The notes below the pieces were generated by a model, which saw nothing but the letters and a program-made list of their open reading frames with translations, was not told where the DNA came from and did no database searches. From Portulaca oleracea (Eukaryota; Streptophyta; Magnoliopsida; Caryophyllales; Portulacaceae), in assembly GCA_029582165.1 (NCBI GenBank), contig CM055869.1:59033518-59097517 (forward strand): 64,000 bases of DNA, in the 5' to 3' direction. Shown here piece after piece: positions 1 to 12,000 of this stretch. How positions within the stretch are numbered: the first letter of the stretch is position 1; each line of letters begins with the position of its first letter. The translations under genes and the position numbers were made by a program.

Positions 1-150
1 CTCCTAGGAAGTTTTCCCAAGCAGTGTGTGAGCGAGGACGAAGCATGCTGGAAAGACTTGTGGTGATTTGTAGGGCCAGTTAGCAATCTTTGGAGCAGTT
101 ATCGATAATTTCCGCGACCCGGGAGGCGTCGAGGCATTTCAAACATGAAT
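1..150 (+). mobile_element. Cassandra-type TRIM LTR fragment (5S rRNA-derived), cut by the window edge
   Basis: The first ~145 bases match, with scattered changes, the reverse strand of the solo LTR at 56284-56572. They begin inside the 5S-rRNA-like block (CTCCTAGGAAGTTTTC, compare 5S rRNA CTCCTGGGAAGTC). Cassandra retroelements are known to carry a 5S rRNA-derived promoter region in their LTRs. Only the 3' part of the LTR is in the window, so its full extent and target duplication cannot be seen. Confidence 0.6.
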
Positions 151-720
151 TCATTGTATAATGAAACCTCACTTAGCTTGTTATCATGGGCCTTGGTAGA
201 AGTAGGATCCCACCTTAGATGTCTCTAACAAGTGGTATCGAAGTCGATGCTTCGTTTGGTTGACTGCAAGGTGCAAGAAGGTAGTCCCATAAGAAGTACC
301 ATGGACAAGAGTGGAGAACACATAGCATGTTTGGTTGGACTCATGAAGCAGAGTAGTGACATGAGACTCAAGTCAAGTAGGATGCAAGCTATGGAGTATA
401 GTGGGGCTATGGTGGGGCTCTGTGGAGTAAAGTACAACTATGGTGAGTTCTTGATGACGACTTGAAACCTTGGCGAGAATAAGGAGGCTTCCTGTCAAAG
501 GGAAACACCCATGGATGTACTTTGTAGGAGACTCATGTGTGACAGGGGAGATTGTTGGGATTCATCCCTGAATAAGATGTCTGACATCAATAAAAATAAA
601 GAGAAGTTAAGGACATATTATATAAGTTTCTCTTAACACCAATTGGTTTTTGGATGAAATTGCACTTAACTTGACATCATGGGCCTTGCTCCCGCCTTGG
701 ATCTCCTCAACAAGGTTGAC
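150..720 (+). mobile_element. TRIM-like small LTR element, copy A
   Basis: A short LTR tail (about 150-226) is followed by a primer-binding-like TGGTATCGAAG at 228 and a ~325 bp internal region. A second LTR then starts TGTTGGGATTC near 554. The internal region is directly repeated, diverged, at 1365-1667. It has no convincing coding capacity, so this looks like a non-autonomous, terminal-repeat-in-miniature type element. LTR limits are approximate. Confidence 0.5.
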
Positions 721-1240
721 AACACTCGTAGGAAGCATCAAATACTAAAATGCACTAAGCACATGGATTAGCACAAGGTCATTGACTTTGTCAAGGTCGG
801 TTTAATGATAAAAGAAAGACGTATATAGATTATTGAAATATAATAAAGGAAAGATTAGAAATAATGTAGGAAATCTCTACCACTATTCCAAGAAATAGTT
901 TCCTTGAGGAAGACTTAATCAAAGAACTCATTCCAACTCCCTTGAAACCACCAATTTCCTTGAGCCTTCTTTAAAATTTATTTTAAATTTCTCTCTTCTA
1001 TTTTTTTTTTTTTTCTTTTTCCTCTCTCATCTATTCCCTCTCCAAAAGAATACCATAAGATATAACCTTAGTTAATATATCAATGGGCACACTAACCACT
1101 GTGCTAATACCTCTAAGAAGTGATTCTAAATATAAAACATGACTTGACCTACATGCTTTTGTAACAAATATAATGTTGTCTCATTAGACAAATATAATGT
1201 TGTCTCATTAGACAATTATTTGTATTTTTTTTAATAGTGT

Positions 1241-1750
1241 TGGGATTTGACGTGTTATATAAGTCAAGTGGACTACTCCTCTTAACAAGATTTCGTTCTG
1301 TAATTGAACCTTAACTTGTTATCATAGGCCTTGGTTTAAGTGGACTCTCGCCATGGTTTAAATGGTATCATAGCCGATGGTTCATTCAGTTGAGTGCGAG
1401 GTGGGGGAAGGTGGTCCCATAAGAAGTACCATGGAAGACATGGTGTGCATGGTTGGCTCATAAAGCGGAGTGGTGGCATAAGACTCAAGTGGGTATGATG
1501 CGGGTTGTGGAATTAGGAGTGGTCATGGTGGGCTTTGTAAAAGAAGGTGCGATTATGGTGGGCTCTTGATGGCGACTTGAATTTTGGTAAGAAAAAAGAG
1601 GCCTCCGCTCAAGGGGAAGCACCCTTGGATATAGTTTGTAAGAGACACGTGTGTGACAGGGAAAATTGTTGGGATTCACCTATGAATAAGATATCTAATA
1701 TCAAAAAAAATAAAAGGAATATGTATATAGATATTGAAATATAATAAAGG
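1241..1750 (+). mobile_element. TRIM-like small LTR element, copy B
   Basis: A ~120 bp LTR starts TGTTGGGATTTG at 1241 and is followed by TGGTATCATAGCC at 1364, which resembles a primer-binding site for initiator tRNA-Met. The internal region is homologous to copy A. A second LTR starts TGTTGGGATTCACC near 1668 and runs into AT-rich sequence. Short ORFs in it are open by chance. Confidence 0.5.
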
Positions 1751-2900
1751 AAAGATTACAAATGGTGTAGAAAAAGTTTCACCACTCTTTCAAGGAATCT
1801 TTTCCCGAGGAAAACTCTTCTTAACCAAAGATTCATACCTTTCAATTTAAATTTAAGCCAGTTCTTTTATTGCCTTCCATTACAAATGGTGCCCACATCA
1901 AATCACATTTATAGTCCCACATCTCTCTTATTACCTTCCAATACAAATGGTGTAGAAAAAGTTTCACCACTCTCTCTCTTATTACCTTCCAATTTGATCT
2001 ACACTAATCTTTCGTATTAGATCAAATTCATACCCCGAATTGAACCTCCCCAATTAAAATTTAAGCCAGTTCTTTTATTGCCATGTTTTTCTTTCTTTGT
2101 TTCTTTCGTTTGTTGTTTCCCACATCAAATCACATTTATAGTCCCACATCTCAACTTTAATTTGGCTGTATTTTCTTTTCTTTTTTTATTTCTTTTTTAA
2201 ATGCTTTTAATTTTAGTGGTGGGTGCATCAAAGGTCAGGTGAAAAGGGTGCATTTGAGGGAAAAGGTAAGGTGAATTTAAGGTTTGGCGGTGATGGTGGG
2301 GAGGTGGTGCTGGTTTGGGAAATGAAATAGAGGAATTACGAAGCTGAGGGTTCGAAAGGGACGTCTTTTTCGAATTTCTTCAAAGGAAAACCATGATTTG
2401 CCTTGTAAATATTCATGAATATGTGCAAAGATGGACCATAGTTAGATTATCATGCTTGAATCAAACATAGTGGGACAGAACAATCGAAACCAAAAAGAAA
2501 AAATCTAATATCCACTTGTCCTTCCACATCAACACCTACTGGGTCCTCACAATCCTTTATGGTCAATTTGGTTGTTGAGTCATCCTTAAAGGTCATAACC
2601 CTTAATGAATATTCAATCAAAAGCTACTGTTTATCCAGAATCTCCATCTTAACCACTGCACAAAGACCTCATTGGACAAAAGCAAGCATCATATACATGC
2701 CCAAAAACTACAATATCCATAAATGTTTGCTAATTTGCTACACCACTAGAGGTGTATTGTGTGTCCATAACCTTCAATTGAGATCCATACCAACTATGAG
2801 AAAAGGAAAAGAAAGAGGGGGTGCTCTACAAAGAAGCCAAAAACATAAGGGGCTACTACAACTACTAGCACTGTGCTAAATGTGGCTACAAGTACAACTA
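1750..2900. other. Intergenic, with a local duplication
   Basis: AT-rich sequence downstream of ADA2. A block near 1851-1930 (AAATTTAAGCCAGTTCTTT, then CACATCAAATCACATTTATA) recurs at 2057-2150, indicating a local duplication. I recognise no gene here. Confidence 0.5.
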
Positions 2901-3029
2901 AAAGCCCTGTGGTTAAATGTGGTTCATAGTTCATACACCCCCCTACAAACACAGAAGTAGACAATTATACATACATGCCAAATCCTGCTTTAGTAGGACC
3001 CACACTGAGCGATGCGGGTCTCAGTCAAG

Positions 3030-6000
3030 TCATTGCGGAGCGATACCCTTCTTCACCAGCATATCATAAATTCGGTCCACTTTGCTTGGGTCAATCTGGT
3101 TGAACTGGCTATGGGCATCTGACTTGTTGGTGATGTTCCCTTTCATCACTTCCATAGACATGGTTTGGAGGATGTTGAGATAGTGAGAAGGTAGTAGCCT
3201 GATCTCAGCACAAAGCTTTTTCTCCTGCATTGTTGAAAACACACGGTATTTGAGATTCGATAACTAGCACTTGCAATTAAACATTGAAAACTTTGAGCAC
3301 TAATTGTTCACTATATTTTGACGGTCTAGCATACTTGAAACTGTCATCATCAAATTCATGATGAAAAATACTTTCATACAAATATAGCTTCATAAGCTTC
3401 GTGAGTATCTATTAACAGCAAACAATAGTCAAAGTGCCATCTAGAGGCAGTAAAAAGTCAAAAGTGACAATTATTTTGTGATAGAGGGAGCTATTTCTTG
3501 GTACGGTAGGCTTTAGACAATGTGTAGGTTCAATATCTAACAGCAAGATGTTTGTGGTCCCATGTCTTCAACTCAGTTCCTCCACATAAGAGGGTGTTCT
3601 TGCTGCCAGCAAGCTGAGCACTCTTTGGCAAATGCATTGCCAACGCCCAACAGAAGGGCTAAATTATTCGGTACCGCATCTATCTACGTTGATAAGCCCA
3701 ACACATACAAATCATTTTTTGCACTTTTTTTCCCCAAAATCTGCTCTATTTCACTGGTATGTAAGAGTCAGATGGACCCGAGATTACCTAATAATCACTC
3801 AACAGCAAATGACGACAGAGTATAGGTCAAAAGACATTTTTGTGGGTCTACCTACGTAGATAGACCCAAGACTACGTATGATCACTCAAAAGCAAGTGAC
3901 AATATCAAAAGAGAGCAACCACATTACTCAGCAAAACATAACAAGAAATAGAGAAGTTAAAAAGCTTACAGTCTCCGAGAGCAACTCGGCTCCAGGAAAT
4001 CCAGTGATATCCCAGTCATCCAATGAGCTTAATGGGTTGTTACAAGCATTGTTTGACGAAGATTCCTTGATGTCCAAGTCTCTATGATGACCAGCCCTCA
4101 CCAAGACCTTGCCCCCTGGACCAGCCTCAACACTTGCCTTAACTTTCCGGGCATTTTCTTCTGCTTCTCTCTTCCTTTTCTGTTCAATATATCTGTGTGC
4201 CTCAGCAGACGTGCGGCATCCAGCAGCTTTAGCTTCCTGGAAGCAAAAGAATGATCCTATTACTTTCATAGCCAAAAGTCAGCAAGAATTGGGCCAAGGG
4301 ACTATATTATTTGCTTTGAGTCAATTTTCCAGACTTCGATGTGTTAAGATTCAGTTCTTTAGTGGGTAAATACCCATTTTCACCAATTTTACCAATCCTA
4401 TCCAAATTTACCTATAGTTTCTATATGTTCTTTTTTTTCTAAACTGGGTAAATTTAGATCTAAATTGGAACCAGACTCTCTAAATTGCAAATTTTAAGGG
4501 TAAGGCTACTACATCTGACCCCTCCATATGTGAAATTTTTTGCTACCACCAAGATTTAACCTTAGGGAGCTTGGAAGATGTGGGTAGTAGCCACTTGGCT
4601 ACCACCTCTTTGGTCTATCCTTTCCGGATGTGTCTACCCAGTAATCGAGTCAAAATACAATTAGAAAAGAGTTTTCCAACTGCTAGGAGAAAAGGAGGGA
4701 GGCGAACCTGTAGATCCCGTATTTTTTTCCGAATCCTATGCTCCTGAATGAAAGTCCTCAATAGTTGCTCATGTTCTTCTTTTGTGTGGAACCGCATGAA
4801 TACCCTAAACCTCTGGCATATCTCCTTCTCTTCAGGTGACAAGGTTTTCTCAAAAGGATCCGGGTACAACAAGTTCCTTTCAAGTATAAAATCCTTCCTG
4901 CGCTTCCTCTCGTCCAGTCTGACAAAAAATCAAGGCAAGAACTAGTCAGAAGAAGCAATAGCAAAACATATTTAACTGCAGTGCTTTATTGCTTTGGGTC
5001 ATATTCCATTGAGACTTCCCAATGACAAAAGCATACAAATTCTTATCAACCTTATTTGTGCACTCATGTCTCTGGTAAGGAAATTATAATACATGTTAAG
5101 AGCAATAGAAATGGATACACAACTAGCATCCCACAGAGGGGCTAAAAATATGCAAGATATGAACTACCCACAGTCTTGACGAAATCTATCTTTATACATG
5201 GAAGAGATGTTATCCAAAAGTTTCCATTACCATCCAAGCACAAACTCATAATTCATGTGCAATAAAAAGTGCAGCAAAGCATAGCAATCATACATATTCC
5301 GAATGCAGAGCAAAAGATGATAAAGAAACACAGAGCAAATAATTTAAACAGTGAAGCTGGTAATAATGGCACCAGGTTTTTACTGCTACACTTCTTAGTT
5401 CACTCATTGGTCTAAAAACACCCATTATCAGGGATTTGCAGAATCTACTGCAAACCATCTCATCCAGGAACTAGAAAGTAGAAACTCATATATTGGGCTG
5501 TAAATTTCACTATTCACACTAACAATAAGTTGAATAACACCACAAAATCAGTCATTTCGCCCTCTTCAGCTACACTTTTGCAAGAGTTTGGGGCTTACTT
5601 CCCATCAAATGAAGGTTTTCCCACTTCGCTCATGTATGGTTCAACCCCCCCCCCCCCCAACACACACGCACACACACACACCAAAAAAAAAAAAAAAAAA
5701 AACCCAAAACTCACCATCTTTTGTATATGCATCCCGCAAAAAGAAAAGTATCAGGTCTTCACATATGCAGGGGAAATTTCAGAAACTATACAAGTACTGT
5801 CCCAAAAAGAATTCATTCTAGAAATAATGATTACTTGTCAAAAGAAAAAATCATTCTAGAAATAAACAATTATATGAGTAGAGGGATGGGGATCAGATTG
5901 TGACTGAAAACCTTCGAGAATAGATTCGTAGAACTCTGAGTTTCAATTCACGTTCAGCTTCTGTGTCAGTCTCCTTGAATTCCATATCTGCTAATAACTG

Positions 6001-9000
6001 TTCCGCATCATTATCATATTCAACCTCAAATTCCTGTCTCTTAGGGTTGTAGCCACTCAAATCCTTTGCAGGAGGAGCCTCATCTGCTGATGTTCTGAGT
6101 TTCTTTTCTCCAACACTCCTATCTGGGTGAGAATCTGCATAATCACACCAAGAATATTGGTATGAGCATGTAGGGAGGGAAGTAGTTCATTGTTCTCTAA
6201 ATGATGCATGAAACTCAGTACGAGAAATTATGTGCAGATTTGATATTCTCAGAACCCGCAACGGCAGTATGTTGCTGATGCTGTTGTGTGTTCAACCAGA
6301 ACTCAAACAGTTGGTCTCTCCTAACCTCGAATATATATATAAAAAAAATGCAAGAGTTGAAGTATCCAGAAAACCAAATCAGCTACATTTCAAAAATCCA
6401 AGATGCATAGGGGGGAGGGCAAGGACCTCATTATTGCAATGAAATGAATAAAGAAACACATCAACTATCACAGCATTGCTGCCAATTTTTTCTATGATAA
6501 ATGACATTCTGCAAAGTCATATACAGAACTCGCACCTTCAGCTTTGATGTCATCGTTTCCACCCTTGGCCACAGCACCATTAGATGAGTTCTTAACTCCC
6601 CCCATTGAAGAATTCACCCCAGAATTCTCTTTCCCTGGTTCTTCAATCCTGAACACACAAAATAAGATGAGTCAAAAGCTGTTGTCTATGAACAACATCA
6701 GGGTTGGGAGAGCGGGGGTAGGGGGAGAGAACGAAAATAGTCCATACTTTGCTTTTGCAGATAATGGAGACTCCTCCAATGTAACATCTCCAATAGCTGA
6801 GGCGACAGAAATTAGAAGAGGAACACAGAACTGGTTAAACCAAAAAACCCAAGACAAATAATGTAGGAAAACAAAGAAACGAATGTCTGATCTCAGTTTA
6901 GTAACATAATGACTATTGTATGTCTGATCAATCATGAAAGCTGGGAAGCATCAAGATATGCACAAAACCTAAAAGTGCATCTTTTAAGTAACTCCAACCC
7001 CTCTTCCCTATAAGTATCAAGCTTACTCCCTCACATCAGGGTTATTCGAAACAATTAAAAAAAATAGTCTAGCAATTAGCAGCAGCTAGTAACCAACCCT
7101 TTTTCAGATCATTGTGTTCCTTAGCCACAGCAACCAGCTCCTCCCTGTTCTTTCCAACAACATGAGAGAGATCCTGAAAAATAACAAATATTAAAGGTTG
7201 AGGGCTGTCCTTTGAAATGGGAAGAAAGAATTTTGGTTAAAATAATTTAGTCATACCGGAAGAGGAAAGCACGGAGAGTTCATGTATACAGCATTATAGT
7301 GAGCAATACATTCAGCTTTGCTTTTTGTTCCCACATGCTCGGCGACTTCAGCCCAGTTACCAAGTCCATACATATCAAATCCCTGCACATATGGTGAATT
7401 AAAGCTCAGCACACAGCCTTATTAAATTAGTCTCATAATCTCATCGCAAAGCACATATCACCAGGTTGTTAATGGCAAAATGTGGCAAATAATCAGGCCT
7501 CAATCTAATCAAGATTTATGTTAGCATCTTATTATTCGGAATAGAAAATTGTCTTGAAAGCATAAAGCTTATCTACTATAGTTCAGCAATAAGTAGGTAC
7601 CTCTAGAAGCAATATCTCCTCATCAGCATTCCAATCAGGGCGTAAGAGGGGGAAAGACAGATTGTCCTGTAGAAGGAACACAATTATCTTCATAACATAT
7701 TGAAAGCCAATTATCTAAGCGTAAACAAAGCTGATACCGTCAATGGAAGAAATTTTCAGTCATCAAGGGAGCACAAGGAGCCAAAGAGACTAAAGAATAA
7801 GCATTATTTACCATAACCCTGTATGGATGATTGCTTTTGTGGGGATAAACTTCAGCACCAACAGAAAAGCACTCAACGCAAAGGTCAAAATCTGGGCAGA
7901 TAACACACTTAATGCGAATCTTCCCAGAGATATCTTTGTTGCAGTAATTACAGTGATACAGTGCCTTCTTTCCATCGCTTGTGCTCTGACCTGAAACATA
8001 AATGTGAACATTAGCAAAAAGTATATATTAATCTTCAGTAGTGACAGTCAAGTTAATCACACCTGCTATAGCAGACTCTATATTCTCTACACTTGACGTT
8101 GTCCCTTTCCTCTTTGATCTACTGAAAATATAAAAATAAAAGTTACAAAAAAAGCAATTACAGAAGCTATAAATATGAATCCAAGAAGGGTGAAAACATA
8201 ACTAATGTTTGGAATAAATCACATCAAATTTATAGAACAAATCGGAGGAAATTTACTGTGGGCAGCGGGAGATAAAAATATTAAAAACCCCTAAGAAAGT
8301 AAAAGGATGCATTCCACAAGAATGGAATAAATGGGAATAGGAAGAGAGATAGTATGACTTCATGTCAAGTACCAACCAGGATAGGACGAAGATGATTCAT
8401 AATTTCTAAAACAGAGCTCATGAACTTGTAACCATAGCAAAATGCATGATCTAAGCAAGATGCTTGCTACTTCTTAAGAGCCACAACCCACAACAGAATA
8501 AAACAATAAGCCATCCTTGTTGGCCACAATAAGTAATAGAGCAGTAGATTACCCTTCTCATTTCATTTTCCTAACCCAAATAAAAAAAGCTACTGAGCAT
8601 TAGTGTATCACTATGTCTCTAGCCTGCACCCCAAACATCACTGCAGACAGCGGAAAAAAAACGGGCACAAAACTCTGTTCTCAGTACTTATTCACCGTCA
8701 CTAGTTCAAACCCTTCCCAAGTTTAACCAGAGGCATTTAAGCAATATTCAGACTGGAGTCTTAATTGTTTAATCTGATTGAACCAGTCAAATCAATGAAA
8801 ACTTTAGAAACTGTTGTAATGAACATGACCAGCACCAGCACAAACTATTCATATGAACCCAACAGCAACTACCATGAGAAAAATTAATAAACTAATAGAG
8901 GAACCCCCACAAAATCAAAAGCTTTTTCTGCAACTCTCCCCTCATTAGACTATTAGAGGACTATAACAATCCCACAGAAACATGCTATCTACAATAACAA

Positions 9001-12000
9001 GCATATACGCTATAAGACCCACTGGACTGCGGATTTCACCTATGTTACTCCGACCCTTCATTTTCCTTGCCGTACCCGTGTCGGACCCTTGGTACCCGGA
9101 CAAGGGTACGACACTCGACCCTTCAAATTACAATGAAAATGTGTAAAGTTTCTTTAAAATAGCCGAGTCCTACACCCATATCCGTGTCCGATATGGACAC
9201 ACATACCCGAGTCCGAGTAACATAGGATTTCACAGATATTACTTTTCACATAACTACATGCATAGTCTGCTCATTTTATTTTAATTTTTGGGAGGGGGCC
9301 AACATGAAATTTTTGGGAGGGGGTCATTGATATGGAGATTCCGCATACTAAAAGCAATGCATATTTATCCTGTAAATACTCTGCTCAACCTCTTTAGGGC
9401 TTTTTTTGTTTTTTCTCACCTGTCTAATTCTCCCCAATCTCTCAGTGACTCGTGAGAGCAGAAATTCACTAACATATTTTTTTATAAGGAAAAGAAGAAA
9501 GAATATATTGAAATCGAGAACAGGGATATGGATGCAAAGAAAGCGTCCTACAAAAGATTGAGAGCCTTCCTATGCAAGACTATCCACAAAATCTTCAAGA
9601 AAAATCCACTAGCGTATCTTAGTAGATTTCAAGAAAATAGTAAAGATTTTAAAAGAAAATCTACCATTTCAACTACAACACACATTTCCACAATGTCCCC
9701 AATTGACACCTAATTAGGGCATGATAGCCAATCAGATGTTCATACATCACCCTACAATACCTAAAAAGCAAACATTGAATATCAGAGACAAAGTCAGGCC
9801 AAGTAAACCAATTCATCTCTAGTATTATCGCAAATCCTGAGAAAAGAATCAGTTGTTTCATGATTATTGACAGCCAATATCATTTGAACCTAGATTAACT
9901 CCCAAAAGTCTTTCAAACCAATGGGATCCTAAAAAGAAAAACACTTTGAGTGAAACTTAAAACTTTTAGTAGGCTAGATCCAGAACTTGCTGGTGGTAGA
10001 CTAATCAGAATACAGGTACTGAATACTAATACGACATTAACACTCAGATATTTCTTAGGAAAAAGTAAGCATGTCACTGCTTTCTGAGAGAGCATATTAA
10101 AAACACCATTTGTACAGCCACATCCTACAAAAGAATTACCTAGAAGGACCTGAAACTAGTTAATGTATCCACTCAAGTAACAACAAAGCAGTGGAAAGAG
10201 AAGATTATATATACACAGAACAACCAGTACTTCCATGTTACAACTGGACTTAAAGTACACACCTCACAGTGGCTTCACATTCCAGAAAGTTATTTGATGT
10301 AATGCTCTGTGTTGAATCATCGGATACTTCATGATGAGACATTGGAGCGATGATAGAGTATAAACCAGTTGGCCAGAGAGAGAACTTTTAGGTTTTTGTA
10401 TGAAAAGAAAACTATTGTGAAGGGCACTCAATCAATCTCATCCTACTATTCTGTCAACTGCAAAACTCAATCAACACTCCCTTCTTATGTTTGACAATGC
10501 TCCGACTACATTGACCATAGAACATTTAAGTTAATGAAAATTTTGAAATCCAAAAGGAGAAAGAGTTTTGGCGGATATACTTCCTTTTCAGAAATTCTTT
10601 ATCATATCTGAATGGACTCCCAATGAAAGGAGCGTCGGAGAAACGAACAAATAAAAGCATTAGATACCAACCCTCGGAGAAATGAAATGGGAAGGGAAGA
10701 AAACGTATTTAAGAAAAAAACCTTTTTTTCCAAAAAAGCGAAAAATATATCATTTACAACTAATAGCCAGAAAACAATCGGCTAGATATGACACATAATC
10801 GTTGCACTTTTAGATCTTAGGAGTACATGTCCCTGTTCACGTAACCGAGAAAGACTGTTATGGGAGGTAATAGCATTATTTCAACGAATCCTGGCTCACA
10901 ATAATGCAACAAGCCATTACATAATGATGGTTTAAAATCAAAGGGCACCAGCTACTACAAGTTTTAATTTTGCAGCATTGGCTGCAACAGTATAATTGAA
11001 GCAATCACTACACAAACTCATATGTTTACTTCAATAAATGTGTAAGGCTGCTGAATTTCTCAAGAAAAGTAGAAAGAACAAAACGGATAATTGTACAGAT
11101 TAAAATAGTAAGCCCCAAAAATATGGTCAAAACCTCTTTTGATCACAATCCTGAAGTTGAATATGTGAACTTAATAATTCACCCTTCAATCCTTCGTGTT
11201 ACAACCTTGCAGCCATGGAATGGAGAGGTCACTTGTCATAGGCCACACATTGCTTCAAAACTTGGTTGGCCATTTCAAGAGGCCCAAATTCAGGTAAGTC
11301 AAGGTCATTGATAGTTTCCTCCCCCAAAGTTTTAATCCATCCCTTGAAAACGGTGAGTTAAGAGGCTACTACTCCATTTTTTATTTATAACTTATCCCCC
11401 CCCCCCCCCCCCAAACAACACACGCACACACACAATGGCCGTTGTTTGATATTTACATGCAGGGCATTAAACTCTGACAGCTTATACACTAACAAAATAG
11501 GGGCTAATGTACATTTTGGCCTCAAAGTATCTTCCATAGTTGCGTTACGCCGACTCCTCAAATGTACGAGAATCTATTGGGATAGGTGGATTTTTTTTTA
11601 CTATGCTAAATCTTCCACGGGCAAAGAATCTAAGGAGAATCAAACGTCGATTATTCTTGTGAAAACAAAACACTTAACACTATTCTGCCCCGAAGGAAAC
11701 ATTGGCATAGATGGAGTTTCATAGAAAGATACTATTTTCATATCCCTTGCATTGCAGCATGACAAGTGACAACAATACTAGATCTCAGTGGGAACCTCAT
11801 TCTAGAATCACTTACTATAATCTCATTTAGATTTACTTGATTCTGGCTGCAATTGCCACAATGTGAATTCCCAAGAAGAGTTATTCAACAACTATTTCAA
11901 ACTTAGGCCATGTTCTTTATGTGGTCAATTACCACATTACCTAACCCAATTTACTCATTCTTCTCATATTTCCAACACTCAACTTTTCAACTTTTACCTA

